Source of the DNA: Firmicutes bacterium UBA2598
Lineage (GTDB): Bacteria; Bacillota; PH28-bin88
Length of the DNA: 52,698 bases
Reading direction: 5' to 3'
Assembly (NCBI GenBank): GCA_002339345.1
Contig: DDKM01000003.1
Location: 1-52,698 of the forward strand
Shown here: piece by piece, positions 1-7,539 of the stretch
Layout: each line of letters starts with the position of its first letter
Position numbering within the stretch: position 1 is the first letter of the stretch
Made by a program: the position numbers and the translations under genes
The notes under the pieces: model-generated
Seen by the model: the letters and a program-made list of their open reading frames with translations, nothing else
Database searches by the model: none
Told to the model about the DNA's origin: nothing

Positions 1-57
1 GACTTCCCGGCGGGTGGGTTAAACTTAAAAAATGGTAGGTAGAGGGAAGTGGATGCT

Positions 58-261
58 GTGATGAGCAAAAAGCTTGAGGAATATGAAATAAATGGTTTCA
101 AGCTGAACTGCCCGGTGTGCGGCTATAATCGGTTTTGGTTTCGCCGGACTTTGATGAACACCAGGGGGGCTACCTTTTTGGGCTTTGACTGGGCTAACAG
201 GGAAGCTGACAATTATGTCTGTGGCCGGTGCGGGTATGTGATGTGGTTTATGTCTGAATAG
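58..261 (+). CDS. small zinc-ribbon protein, function unknown
   Basis: Encodes about 67 residues with two CxxC knuckles (CPVC near residue 20 and CGRC near residue 57), the pattern of a small zinc ribbon. No signal peptide or membrane segment is visible. Three in-frame starts exist (GTG 49, GTG 58, ATG 61). The ribosome site AGAGGGA at 41-47 is too close to GTG 49 and fits GTG 58 or ATG 61. It sits 34 bases ahead of the methyltransferase gene and may be cotranscribed with it. I do not recognise a named family. Metal binding is inferred from the cysteines only. Confidence 0.6.
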   Translation: MMSKKLEEYEINGFKLNCPVCGYNRFWFRRTLMNTRGATFLGFDWANREADNYVCGRCGYVMWFMSE

Positions 262-295
262 GGAATACCGAAAAGATCTGTTGGGGTGATGGAAA

Positions 296-913
296 TTGGG
301 AAAACCAAGTATAAATGACCAGACAGAGGTGATCAGGCGCCGGTACAACCGCACCGCTCTTTTTTATGATTGGATGGACCGGATGATTAAACCGGAGCTC
401 CGGCGGAAGGTGCTGGCCCATGCCAGGGGAAAGGTACTGGAGGTGGGTGTGGGAACCGGAGTCAACCTGCCCTTTTACCCGGAAGGGTGTACCGTAACCG
501 CCATTGACTTCAGCCCGGGCATGCTGGCCAAGGCTAGGCAGAAGTTACACCTGGCCAAGGTACCGGTGACTTTGCTGGAAATGGATGCCCAGCAAATGGA
601 ATTTCCCGACAACTCCTTTGATACGGTGGTGGCCACCTGTGTCTTTTGCTCCGTGCCGGACCCGGTTCAGGGGTTGCGGGAAGTACGGCGGGTCTGCCGG
701 CCGGACGGAAAGATCATTCTATTGGAACACGTCCGGAGTGAGCACAAAATTATGGGGTACCTGATGGACTTCTTCAACCCTGTTTCCCTTCACCTCATCG
801 GGTCCAACATCAACCGGCGGACGGTGGAAAATGTCCGGCAGGCCGGCATCAATGTTACCAGCATCGAGGACTCCTTTGGGAAACTGGTTAAACTGATTGT
901 TGCGATGCCCTAA
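296..913 (+). CDS. class I SAM-dependent methyltransferase (UbiE/phospholipid type)
   Basis: A 205-residue class I methyltransferase. The SAM-binding motif I is VLEVGVGTGVNL near residue 47, followed by the acidic motif II (AIDFSPGML), a DAQQMEFPD segment and the motif with FDTVVATCVFCSV. The later LLEHVRSE segment is typical of UbiE/PmtA-like methyltransferases, which alkylate quinones, phosphatidylethanolamine or other small molecules. Substrate cannot be decided from sequence. The start is a TTG preceded at 5-8 bases by GGGGTGATGG. An overlapping ATG at 289 is in another frame and stops at once. Cytosolic; no membrane segment is evident. Confidence 0.82.
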   Translation: MGKPSINDQTEVIRRRYNRTALFYDWMDRMIKPELRRKVLAHARGKVLEVGVGTGVNLPFYPEGCTVTAIDFSPGMLAKARQKLHLAKVPVTLLEMDAQQMEFPDNSFDTVVATCVFCSVPDPVQGLREVRRVCRPDGKIILLEHVRSEHKIMGYLMDFFNPVSLHLIGSNINRRTVENVRQAGINVTSIEDSFGKLVKLIVAMP

Positions 914-1020
914 CTAACCCAAAACCATTAGTAAAATTTAACCGTGTTCCACCACCCAGCTGTGAACAGCAACTGCATATTGCAGTATAACCTTAAATTG
1001 TCAACAGCATTTAAAGTACA

Positions 1021-1046
1021 ACCGGCAGGTTTAGCAGCCTGCCGGT
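1021..1046 (+). terminator. hairpin downstream of methyltransferase gene
   Basis: A perfect 9-bp stem (ACCGGCAGG/CCTGCCGGT, 1021-1029 with 1038-1046) around an 8-base loop lies 108 bases after the methyltransferase stop. No T-run follows, so it is only a possible terminator or RNA-processing hairpin. Nothing else convincing lies between 914 and 1194. Confidence 0.35.
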
Positions 1047-1194
1047 ATCCATTGGGTCAAGGAATGTTACCTGCTATATTCCTTACTATCGATGGTGAGG
1101 GTAGCCTTGCCAAACAACTAAAAAAGCATGCATTTTCCCGATACTGGCTATTCTTACAGGAGGCTCCTTGGTCGATGTCGAATTTTTCTGTTAA

Positions 1195-1508
1195 ATGTAT
1201 AATCATCCACACCCGCAGTATCCTGCGAGAATGCTGGAGTGGTTGGCGGTTAAGGAGGAAGGGATTGAGATACCGGTGAAGGAGAAGATGAAGGAGTTTG
1301 TGTTTCCATGGGGGTGGATGATGTAGGGGTGGCCGCTATGTCCGATTACCGGAGCCCGAAATCTCTCGCATTAGATACGATCTTCCCCAGTGCCAAATCC
1401 ATAGTGGTGATGGCTTACAGGTCTGGGGCCCCTATAAATGAAAACCTATGGTTCATAAGAAAAAGCTATACCCTTTGTTTGGAATTTCTCAACAAAATTA
1501 TGGTATAA
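1195..1508 (+). pseudogene. remnant of QueG-like 4Fe-4S reductase N-terminus, frameshifted
   Basis: From ATG 1195 one frame reads a plausible N-terminus (about 37 codons ending KEKMKEFVF) and stops at 1326-1328. From about 1308 another frame continues as GVDDVGVAAMSDYRSP and FPSAKSIVVMAYRSGA. Together these resemble the N-terminus of epoxyqueuosine reductase-like/ferredoxin-domain proteins, which typically read LGaDdvGva...fPgAKSvIVmay. A single-base shift near 1306 breaks the gene, and similarity fades after about 1440. The cysteine-rich Fe-S region of the family is absent, so the product cannot work as a reductase. Identification rests on my recognition of the motif. Confidence 0.5.
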
Positions 1509-1746
1509 TCGAAATGGAATTTGGGGTACCTGAAAAAATAGAGTGCGTAGCTGAAGTGCTGTGCCGGATTTTTTTAGTGTGCATGAAAATGATGCTAATT
1601 CCAAAGGACAACGATCCTCGAGGATTAACCTCGGGGATTTTGTTTTTCAACGGTCAGTTTTTCATGGAAGAAGGTGGTAGAAAGCCCCTTTACCTGCCGG
1701 CTTCACGTAACCGGCTGTTTTCCAGAAAAATGTGGAGGTGGAGATC

Positions 1747-2727
1747 ATGTTGAAAGAAAAGGACACTAAAGCAGTGGAACCGGAAAAGGAGGATTGCTTG
1801 ACCAGAAGGAAGCTCCTGGTTGGTGCTGGTGCTTTGGCTGTGGGTGCGGTCACAAGCGCAGGAGTGCTTGGGGTTAACCCAGCCACCGCCTTATCCAAGG
1901 AAGATGTAAAAATTGTGGTTAACGGCAAGACACTGACCGGCCTACCGGCAAATATCGTCAAGGGTGTCACCATGGCTCCTGTCCGTCCGGTGGCGGAATC
2001 ACTGGGGGCATCGGTAGCCTGGGATAAGAGCAGTAAAAGTGTTATAATTACCGGAACCGCTGGAGCGATGGCGATGCCAGAATGGCCCTGGCCCTATAAA
2101 AAGCTGGATCCCAATGTGGTCAGAAAAATCGGTTATGATTACTACTTCAAGGGCGGATGCTGCTACGGTGCTGCGGCGGCCCTCCTTCTCCCCCTACGTG
2201 ACACGGTGGGCTTCCCCTATACCACTATCCCTATCGATATGTTCAGATACGGCGCTGGCGGCGGTGCTAGCTGGGGTACCCTATGCGGTGCATTGAACGG
2301 CGCCGGGGCTGTCATCAATATGGTGACCAAGGATTTCGCCAAGGTGTTCGGAGAACTGATGGGATGGTATACCGAATTCCCATTCCCCTCCAAGGACCAC
2401 GAGGCATACTGTAAGTTTAAGGACCAGAAGCAGGTTGTGGTAAAATCGCCCCTGTGCCATGTTTCTGTAACCCTGTGGGGCAAGGCGGCCGGTGCGAAAG
2501 TCAATTCGGCCGAGAAAAAAGATCGTTGCGGCAAGGTTACCGGCGATACCGCAGCCAAGGCGGTGGAACTGCTGAACGCCCTGTTTGACGGCAATTTCCT
2601 TGCGAAGTTTAAGCCGTCGGAAGAATATGCCCACTGCATGGGTTGCCATGAGGGCGCCAACAGCCTGCTGGATGATCAACAGGGCAAGATGAACTGTACC
2701 TCCTGCCACACCGGCCATAAAAACTAA
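1747..2727 (+). CDS. split-Soret-type dihaem cytochrome c with Tat signal and Cu-amine-oxidase-N domain
   Basis: A 326-residue exported redox protein. The N-terminus has a twin-arginine signal (TRRKLL at residues 19-24, then an Ala/Gly-rich hydrophobic stretch to about residue 42). Residues about 55-103 read as a copper-amine-oxidase-N-type domain (VVNGKTL ... APVRPVAESLGASVAWD). Residues about 130-192 carry a C_GCAxxG_C_C-like core (GGCCYGAAAA with C138/C139, then C180). The C-terminus has two c-type haem sites, CMGCH (297-301) and CTSCH (317-321). Such a Cys core plus two haems is the layout of split-Soret cytochrome c of sulfate reducers. ATG 1747 is preceded by GGAGGTG at 1734-1740; the upstream in-frame GTG 1732 lies inside that ribosome site. 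It is followed by a terminator and stands alone. Confidence 0.8.
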   Translation: MLKEKDTKAVEPEKEDCLTRRKLLVGAGALAVGAVTSAGVLGVNPATALSKEDVKIVVNGKTLTGLPANIVKGVTMAPVRPVAESLGASVAWDKSSKSVIITGTAGAMAMPEWPWPYKKLDPNVVRKIGYDYYFKGGCCYGAAAALLLPLRDTVGFPYTTIPIDMFRYGAGGGASWGTLCGALNGAGAVINMVTKDFAKVFGELMGWYTEFPFPSKDHEAYCKFKDQKQVVVKSPLCHVSVTLWGKAAGAKVNSAEKKDRCGKVTGDTAAKAVELLNALFDGNFLAKFKPSEEYAHCMGCHEGANSLLDDQQGKMNCTSCHTGHKN

Positions 2728-2770
2728 CAGGCTCTGCTTTACGATAAAATCTAAACTTTAATGCAACTAG

Positions 2771-2805
2771 ACGTGCGAATTCATAAAAAGAATTCGCACG
2801 TTCTT
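2771..2805 (+). terminator. terminator after split-Soret cytochrome gene
   Basis: A perfect 12-bp inverted repeat (ACGTGCGAATTC at 2771-2782 and GAATTCGCACGT at 2790-2801) encloses a 7-base A-rich loop and runs into TCTTGTTCC. It is 43 bases after the stop codon. The tail is only moderately T-rich. Confidence 0.7.
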
Positions 2806-2971
2806 GTTCCCCCTGCATGTCTGCTGAGCCGCCAGTTCACAACTTGCAAGATCATGACCATTGACGGGAGTTCCCCCGGAGGGCTATAATATTGGGCATT
2901 AGGGAACAACCACAACCCTGCATTTTCTTGCAACGTAATGACAAGACATCTGTCAATACAGGAGGGATTGG

Positions 2972-3880
2972 ATGAATGGCGTGGAGTTGGCCAGCGAGAT
3001 CCTCAGGCTCAAGCGAGAAAAAGACGCTGTAATCCTGGCTCATTATTACCAGCCGGATGCGGTGCAGGATATTGCTGATTTCATTGGAGATTCTTTTGCC
3101 CTGAGCAGAAAGGCGGCAGAGGTCCAAGCCGGAACTGTTGTTTTCTGTGGAGTGCGTTTCATGGCCGAAACGGCAGCCATTCTTGCTCCCGACAGGGTTG
3201 TGCTGCTGCCTGAAAAGCTTGCTGGTTGTCCCCTTGCGGACACCATTACCGCCGAGGATGTACGCCAGTTAAAAAAGGATTACCCGGGTGTGCCAGTGGT
3301 ATGTTACGTTAACTCCTCGGCGGAAGTCAAGGCGGAAAGCGACATCTGTTGCACTTCCGCGAACGCCGTACGTGTGGTTAAGTCCCTGAATACTTCTCCG
3401 GTGCTGTTTATTCCGGATTATAACCTGGGTACATGGGTGGCGGAACAGACAGGGCAGGAGGTGATTAGCTGGACTGGGAGATGTGTTACCCATCACCGTG
3501 TAACAAAAGCGGATGTCCTGCGGGCTAAGGAAGCACACCCCGATGCCCTGGTGGTGGTACATCCTGAATGCCGGCCGGAGGTTAACGCCCTGGCTGATTT
3601 TGTGGGTTCCACTTCTGCCATTGTGGATTTTGTCCGGGACGCCTCAACGGAAAAGGTGTTAATCGGGACGGAAATGGGCATCATGCATCGTCTGATCCGG
3701 GAAAATCCGGCAAAAAAACTGTACCTTCTTTCACCCGGCCTGGTTTGCCCAAATATGAAAATGAACTTGCTGGAAAAGGTATATCATGCTTTGAAAAACA
3801 TGGAACACCGGGTTGCGGTTCCCGAGCCGGTTCGCCAGCGTGCATTGAAGCCTTTGGAACGGATGCTCAGTGTGGTCTAA
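2972..3880 (+). CDS. nadA: quinolinate synthase NadA
   Basis: Condenses iminoaspartate with dihydroxyacetone phosphate to quinolinate in de novo NAD synthesis; a cytosolic [4Fe-4S] enzyme. The 302-residue length is normal. The N-terminal LAHYYQPDAVQDIADFIGDS is characteristic. The three cluster cysteines are in the expected contexts: C86 (AGCPLAD), C171 (GRCVTHH) and C259 (VCPNMKMN). ATG 2972 follows CAGGAGGGATTGG. nadC lies 101 bases downstream on the same strand. The usual nadB (L-aspartate oxidase) is not between them, so iminoaspartate must come from a gene outside the window. Confidence 0.95.
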   Translation: MNGVELASEILRLKREKDAVILAHYYQPDAVQDIADFIGDSFALSRKAAEVQAGTVVFCGVRFMAETAAILAPDRVVLLPEKLAGCPLADTITAEDVRQLKKDYPGVPVVCYVNSSAEVKAESDICCTSANAVRVVKSLNTSPVLFIPDYNLGTWVAEQTGQEVISWTGRCVTHHRVTKADVLRAKEAHPDALVVVHPECRPEVNALADFVGSTSAIVDFVRDASTEKVLIGTEMGIMHRLIRENPAKKLYLLSPGLVCPNMKMNLLEKVYHALKNMEHRVAVPEPVRQRALKPLERMLSVV

Positions 3881-3882
3881 TA

Positions 3883-3910
3883 GTGCCATAATTGGAACAT
3901 GCGATGGCAC
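3883..3910 (+). other. hairpin between nadA and nadC
   Basis: GTGCCAT (3883-3889) and ATGGCAC (3904-3910) form a 7-bp stem with a 14-base loop directly after the nadA stop. There is no T-run. It could be a processing hairpin, attenuator or operator; nothing here decides between these. Confidence 0.3.
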
Positions 3911-3981
3911 CCTAATGGTGGAGGCGGAAGGATTATCTGGTCAGCAATGGGACTGGTACTGAGGCAGAGGGGAGGCTAAAA

Positions 3982-4815
3982 ATGTTGGATCAGATACTCT
4001 GGCAGGAGATTGTGCACACAGCCCTGCGGGAAGACTTGGGGCCAGGAGACTGGACTACCGATGCTATCGTCCCAGAGGACGCCGCCGGGCATGCCTTGAT
4101 CGTGGCCCAAGCCCCGGGGGTGATTGCCGGCTTACCCCTGGCTAAAGCGGTGTTTTGGCACCTGGATCCGGCCATGATCATCCAACCGGAGGCGGCGGAA
4201 GGTCAACACGTGTCACCGGGACAAGTTATCGCTGAAGTTAAAGGCTCAGTACGAGCCATCCTTAAGGGTGAGCGGGTAGCTCTAAATTTTCTGCAGCGTC
4301 TTTCCGGGATAGCGACAACTGTGGCTGGCTACGTAGAGGCAGTACGGGGGTTACCGGTGCGAATTGCCGATACCCGTAAGACTACCCCGGGTCTCAGGTC
4401 AATGGAAAAATACGCTGTCAGGGTGGGCGGCGGGATTAACCACCGGATGGGCCTGTATGATGCCATCCTGATCAAGGATAATCACCTGCGGGTGGCGGGA
4501 GGGGTGGCGGCTGCGGTGGAAAGGGTGCGGGCCTTGGCACCCTGGACGGCAAAGATCGAGGTGGAGGCCGAGAACCTTGATCAAGTCGCGGAAGCCCTTC
4601 GCTGTGGCGTGGAAATTATTATGTTGGATAACATGTCCCTGGAGGAGATGCGGCAAGCGGTCCAACTGGTGAACGGCCGGGCGCTGGTGGAAGCCTCGGG
4701 GGGCGTGACAATAGAAACGGTACGGGAAATTGCCGCTACCGGGGTTGACGTTATTTCCGTGGGTGCCTTAACCCACCATATCAAAGCCATGGATATTAGC
4801 CTCGATATCATTTAA
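3982..4815 (+). CDS. nadC: nicotinate-nucleotide pyrophosphorylase (carboxylating) NadC
   Basis: Converts quinolinate and PRPP to nicotinate mononucleotide, CO2 and pyrophosphate, the step after NadA. The 277 residues show the family landmarks in order: REDLGPGDWTTD near the N-terminus, ILKGERVALNFLQRLSGIATT, the phosphoribosyl-binding ADTRKTTPGLR, GGGINHRMGLYDAILIKDNH, VEVEA, IIMLDN and the C-terminal VEASGGV ... ISVGALTH. ATG 3982 follows GAGGGGAGGC. The stop overlaps, by three bases, the stop of the convergent gene on the other strand. Confidence 0.95.
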   Translation: MLDQILWQEIVHTALREDLGPGDWTTDAIVPEDAAGHALIVAQAPGVIAGLPLAKAVFWHLDPAMIIQPEAAEGQHVSPGQVIAEVKGSVRAILKGERVALNFLQRLSGIATTVAGYVEAVRGLPVRIADTRKTTPGLRSMEKYAVRVGGGINHRMGLYDAILIKDNHLRVAGGVAAAVERVRALAPWTAKIEVEAENLDQVAEALRCGVEIIMLDNMSLEEMRQAVQLVNGRALVEASGGVTIETVREIAATGVDVISVGALTHHIKAMDISLDII

Positions 4816-5195
4816 CCCTGGTCAATATCCCAAGGTACGTAATAGACCTCCACCCCGCGTTTTTCCGCCCGGCCAAGCTCGCAATGGCGTAGCACCGCCA
4901 GCTCCTTGCGCAGTTCGCTCTCCGCCAAGTTGAATTCTCGCTGAAGGTCAGCCATGGTCGCGCCATTCTTAGCTGCAATAAATTCGTAAATGGCGGCCTG
5001 GCGCTCTGTCAGTCCTTCCGTACCCTGCATCCCGAGTTGTTTACGGGTGTTGGTGGCAATGCGCACCGCCCACACATCACATGGCTTGGGTGCGCTCTGG
5101 TTTGCCAGGGCGCAGTCCTCGCACATCCCTTGCCCATTTACGGTGTATATATCCTCAGGGCTAGCTTCCTGACCGCATTTGGTACAAACCGGCAC
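4812..5195 (-). CDS. zinc-ribbon winged-helix protein, putative regulator
   Basis: About 127 residues. The N-terminus holds two CxxC pairs (CTKC and CEDC, about 24 residues apart), suggesting a zinc ribbon. The second half (LTERQAAIYEFIAAKNGATMADLQREFNLAESELRKELAVLRHCEL) has the pattern of a winged helix-turn-helix, followed by a basic wing. A transcriptional regulator is therefore likely but its targets are unknown. The start at GTG 5195 is chosen because AAAGGTGG precedes it by about ten bases. An in-frame ATG at 5270 would add 25 low-complexity residues and lacks a ribosome site. Convergent with nadC. Confidence 0.65.
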   Translation of the reverse strand: MPVCTKCGQEASPEDIYTVNGQGMCEDCALANQSAPKPCDVWAVRIATNTRKQLGMQGTEGLTERQAAIYEFIAAKNGATMADLQREFNLAESELRKELAVLRHCELGRAEKRGVEVYYVPWDIDQG

Positions 5196-5276
5196 CGTCA
5201 GACAACCACCTTTGTTAATACTACTGTCTGTTTTCGTCTTCCCTTTGCCGATTCCTTCCCCTGTAAACAAAATGTG

Positions 5277-5597
5277 TTACAACCTCACACCCTGGTGAAG
5301 GCCATAGAGGGCCATGATGTGGCGGCTGGGGCCATCGGTCCCTTTTACCGGAATATGAAAGGGTGATGGTGGAAGCGGCTTTGGCGGCCAGAGTCAACTA
5401 TGTGAGTATATGTGATGACAGGGGTGCCAGGGGTGCCACTGGCGATCGGAGCGTTAATGCTTGGCCGGGGCCAGATCCGCCGCCTAGGGGTTTTCGCCCC
5501 GGAAGCCCGAGATGCTGTGGATCCTGATGTCTTCATGGCTGCTTTGGCGGAAAGGAATATCACTGTCCACTGTACCCAAGACATTAAGTGGGATTAG
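5277..5597 (+). pseudogene. internally deleted, frameshifted saccharopine-dehydrogenase-like remnant
   Basis: Three fragments of one protein are visible. Frame A (5277-5363) reads LVKAIEGHDVAAGAIGPFYR. After a shift near 5352 a second frame reads VEAALAARVNYVSICDD. From about 5412 the first frame resumes as GVPGVPLAIGALMLGRGQIR, ending ALAERNITVH and a stop. These match, in order, an N-terminal Rossmann-fold part and a C-terminal part of saccharopine/lysine-6-dehydrogenase-like proteins. The central few hundred residues are missing. A tandem nonamer AGGGGTGCC AGGGGTGCC marks the join near 5421-5438. The assignment relies on remembered family motifs. Confidence 0.6.
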
Positions 5598-5671
5598 TAA
5601 AAGGAAGCCGTATATCCTCCGCTGGCCTGGACATATTAATTTAACGGATCACGGGCAGGGTAGGGATTGGT

Positions 5672-6355
5672 ATGGTCGGAAGTACGGGGAAGCTGCACTT
5701 TAAACGATTGCCGCAGCACATCGGCGTGATTCCCGATGGCAACAGGCGGTGGGCCCAGGCAAGCGGGTTGCCCAAGGAAGCTGGCTATGCCAGGGGAGTG
5801 AACCCGGGTTTTCAACTCTACGAAATATGCTTGGAACTTGGTATCAAAGAATTGACCCTGTATGGTTTTACCCAAGACAATACCAAACGGCCCGCGGTAC
5901 AGCGCATGGCCTTTCAGCAGGCCTGCATCGATGCTGTGCAAAGGATCTCTACCCGGGATGCCGCACTGCTGGTCATTGGCAATACCTCTTCACCGCTGTT
6001 CCCGCCGGAATTGCTGCCCTTTACTCGCCGCACTATCTTTGGGCAGGGAAGCATTAAAGTTAACTTCCTAGTAAATTACGGCTGGCAGTGGGACTTGAGC
6101 CAGTGTGCCGGAGGCGAAAACTGTACCCGGAAGTCAGGTAAGGACTTGATCAGTTCTTTAGCCTCGGCTGATATTTCCCGTATTGACCTGATTATCCGCT
6201 GGGGCGGCCGTAAACGATTGAGCGGGTTTTTACCGGTGCAATCGGTGTACGCAGATTTTTATACAGTAGATGCCTTGTGGCCGGATTTTCAACCGGAACA
6301 CCTTTATGAGGCCTTGCGTTGGTATGAAAATCAGGATATCACCCTTGGCGGGTAA
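5672..6355 (+). CDS. divergent cis-prenyltransferase (undecaprenyl diphosphate synthase family)
   Basis: A 227-residue member of the UppS family, which elongates farnesyl diphosphate with isopentenyl diphosphate in cis. The diphosphate-binding HIGVIPDGNRRWA is intact near residue 17, and the C-terminal RLSGFLPVQSVYADFY with WPDF is recognisable. Compared with E. coli UppS, the catalytic His of the GH motif (H43) is Tyr here (KEAGYARG). The SSENWNRP loop reads TQDNTKRP, and the C-terminal Glu of YAEL is Asp. It is thus probably a specialised paralogue, not the housekeeping enzyme. ATG 5672 follows AGGGTAGGGA. The stop codon is embedded in a strong terminator. Confidence 0.8.
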   Translation: MVGSTGKLHFKRLPQHIGVIPDGNRRWAQASGLPKEAGYARGVNPGFQLYEICLELGIKELTLYGFTQDNTKRPAVQRMAFQQACIDAVQRISTRDAALLVIGNTSSPLFPPELLPFTRRTIFGQGSIKVNFLVNYGWQWDLSQCAGGENCTRKSGKDLISSLASADISRIDLIIRWGGRKRLSGFLPVQSVYADFYTVDALWPDFQPEHLYEALRWYENQDITLGG

Positions 6356-6371
6356 GATTACCCGCTTTTTT
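6348..6371 (+). terminator. rho-independent terminator of the uppS-like gene
   Basis: GCGGGTAA (6348-6355) pairs with TTACCCGC (6358-6365) and is followed by six T residues (6366-6371). The left arm includes the stop codon of the uppS-like gene. Confidence 0.85.
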
Positions 6372-6400
6372 CACTATTATGAAATTTTAACAGGAGGAAT

Positions 6401-6430
6401 ATGGCAGGATCCCAAGAATATATAACATAA
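6401..6430 (+). CDS. possible nine-codon leader peptide
   Basis: The strongest ribosome site of this stretch, CAGGAGGAAT (6391-6400), is followed at once by ATG 6401 and a nine-codon frame (MAGSQEYIT) ending in TAA at 6428-6430. It precedes a G/C-rich hairpin and the MCP-like gene. It may be a true leader peptide coupled to that gene, or the relic of an earlier start. Nothing in the sequence proves translation. Confidence 0.25.
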   Translation: MAGSQEYIT

Positions 6431-6485
6431 TTATTTGGTCTGGCCCCCTGACCGCCCTTGGGGCGGCTTACGGGGATATGGGGGG

Positions 6486-7349
6486 ATGGTTGTGCAAATT
6501 ACAGAAGGTGTGGCTACGGAGGTAGTGGAGTTTATCTTGCAGCAAACGGGGTTTCACACCATTGTCTGCGATAATACCGGGACCATCATTGCGGATTCCG
6601 CCAAGGTGCGGAAGGGTTTAGTCCATGCCGGTTCCCGGAAGATTCTTACCAGTAACTTGGAATCCTATGTTGTTACCGCTGTGGAAGCCGCCGAGTCTGA
6701 GGGGAAATTGAAGGAGGGATTTAACCTTCCGATTGTTGTGGATGGCAAAGTCATCGGAACCTTCGGCATTGCCGGCCGTGTGGAGGTGGTGGAGCCGGTA
6801 GCCAGGGTGGCAAGGGGGATTGTGGTAAACAAGTTGCGGGACCGGGTTCTCAAGCAAACCATCCAGGATTATGTGCGAGAACTGACCTTTTCTTTGGACC
6901 AGGCGGCTGCTGCTGTCCAGCAGATGAGTGCCTCCACCCAGCAACTAGCGGCTACCAGCCAGGCTGTTGCCGCTATGGCAAATGAAGCTACAGAACATGT
7001 CAAGGCTACCGCCAATATTCTTAATTTTATCAGGCGTGTGGCGGATCAGACCAAGCTATTGGGTCTTAATGCCGCCATTGAGGCAGCTCGGGCCGGTGAT
7101 GCTGGCCGGGGTTTTGCCGTGGTGGCTGGCGAGGTGCGTAAACTGGCGGAAGAGAGTGATCGCTCCGCCAAGGAGATCAGTGCCATCCTGGCCCAGTTCG
7201 AAAACACCATCCAAAGGGTGACCCAAGGGGTGCAGCAAACCAGTGCTGTCTCCCAGGATCAGGCCAAAGCCACTCAGGGTATTACCATCATGGTAGAAGG
7301 TGTGCAGCAGGTAGGGGTTAACCTAGCCGGCCTCGCTTCGGACCTGTAG
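6486..7349 (+). CDS. soluble methyl-accepting-chemotaxis-like protein with diacid-sensing N-terminal domain
   Basis: About 287 residues without any membrane segment. Residues about 1-130 resemble the putative diacid-recognition domain of CdaR-type regulators: TGFHTIVCDNTGTIIAD ... NLPIVVDGKVIGTFGIAG. The rest is an MCP signalling helix pair with the hairpin tip VADQTKLLGLNAAIEAARAG and GRGFAVVAGEVRKLAEES, the CheA/CheW contact region. The C-terminal helix is short, ending at LASDL. Such proteins link a cytosolic ligand signal to chemotaxis or related kinases. ATG 6486 follows a G run; the longer frame from GTG 6435 would add 17 residues translated from the hairpin region. A strong hairpin follows the gene. 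Confidence 0.75.
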   Translation: MVVQITEGVATEVVEFILQQTGFHTIVCDNTGTIIADSAKVRKGLVHAGSRKILTSNLESYVVTAVEAAESEGKLKEGFNLPIVVDGKVIGTFGIAGRVEVVEPVARVARGIVVNKLRDRVLKQTIQDYVRELTFSLDQAAAAVQQMSASTQQLAATSQAVAAMANEATEHVKATANILNFIRRVADQTKLLGLNAAIEAARAGDAGRGFAVVAGEVRKLAEESDRSAKEISAILAQFENTIQRVTQGVQQTSAVSQDQAKATQGITIMVEGVQQVGVNLAGLASDL

Positions 7350-7383
7350 AAAGAGAAGAAATTGGATGGAATGTCATAAGTAG

Positions 7384-7413
7384 AAGGGGTCTCCCGGTGG
7401 CGGGAGACCCCTT
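7384..7413 (+). terminator. 13-bp stem hairpin after MCP-like gene
   Basis: AAGGGGTCTCCCG (7384-7396) and CGGGAGACCCCTT (7401-7413) are perfect complements around GTGG. No long T-run follows on either strand. It lies between convergent transcription units and could stop both. Confidence 0.6.
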
Positions 7414-7539
7414 GCGGCGGTGGTGCACCCGACATGGGTGCAGGCTTGGCGGTGGAAAGTCCGCTAAACTGCCAGGTCATGGCCGGTGCCGGCAAATCCG
7501 TTGCTGGCACTTCTTCCCCTTCGGCGACTGTTGTTTTAG

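Noticed and set aside
944..1279. 111-codon plus-strand frame after the methyltransferase gene
   Set aside because: No ribosome site, odd composition, and it overlaps the QueG-like remnant in another frame.
1448..1753. 101-codon plus-strand frame before the split-Soret gene
   Set aside because: No ribosome site or motif; it ends inside the next gene.
3911..3981. Possible nadB remnant between nadA and nadC
   Set aside because: No frame in the 101-base gap encodes any recognisable aspartate-oxidase segment.
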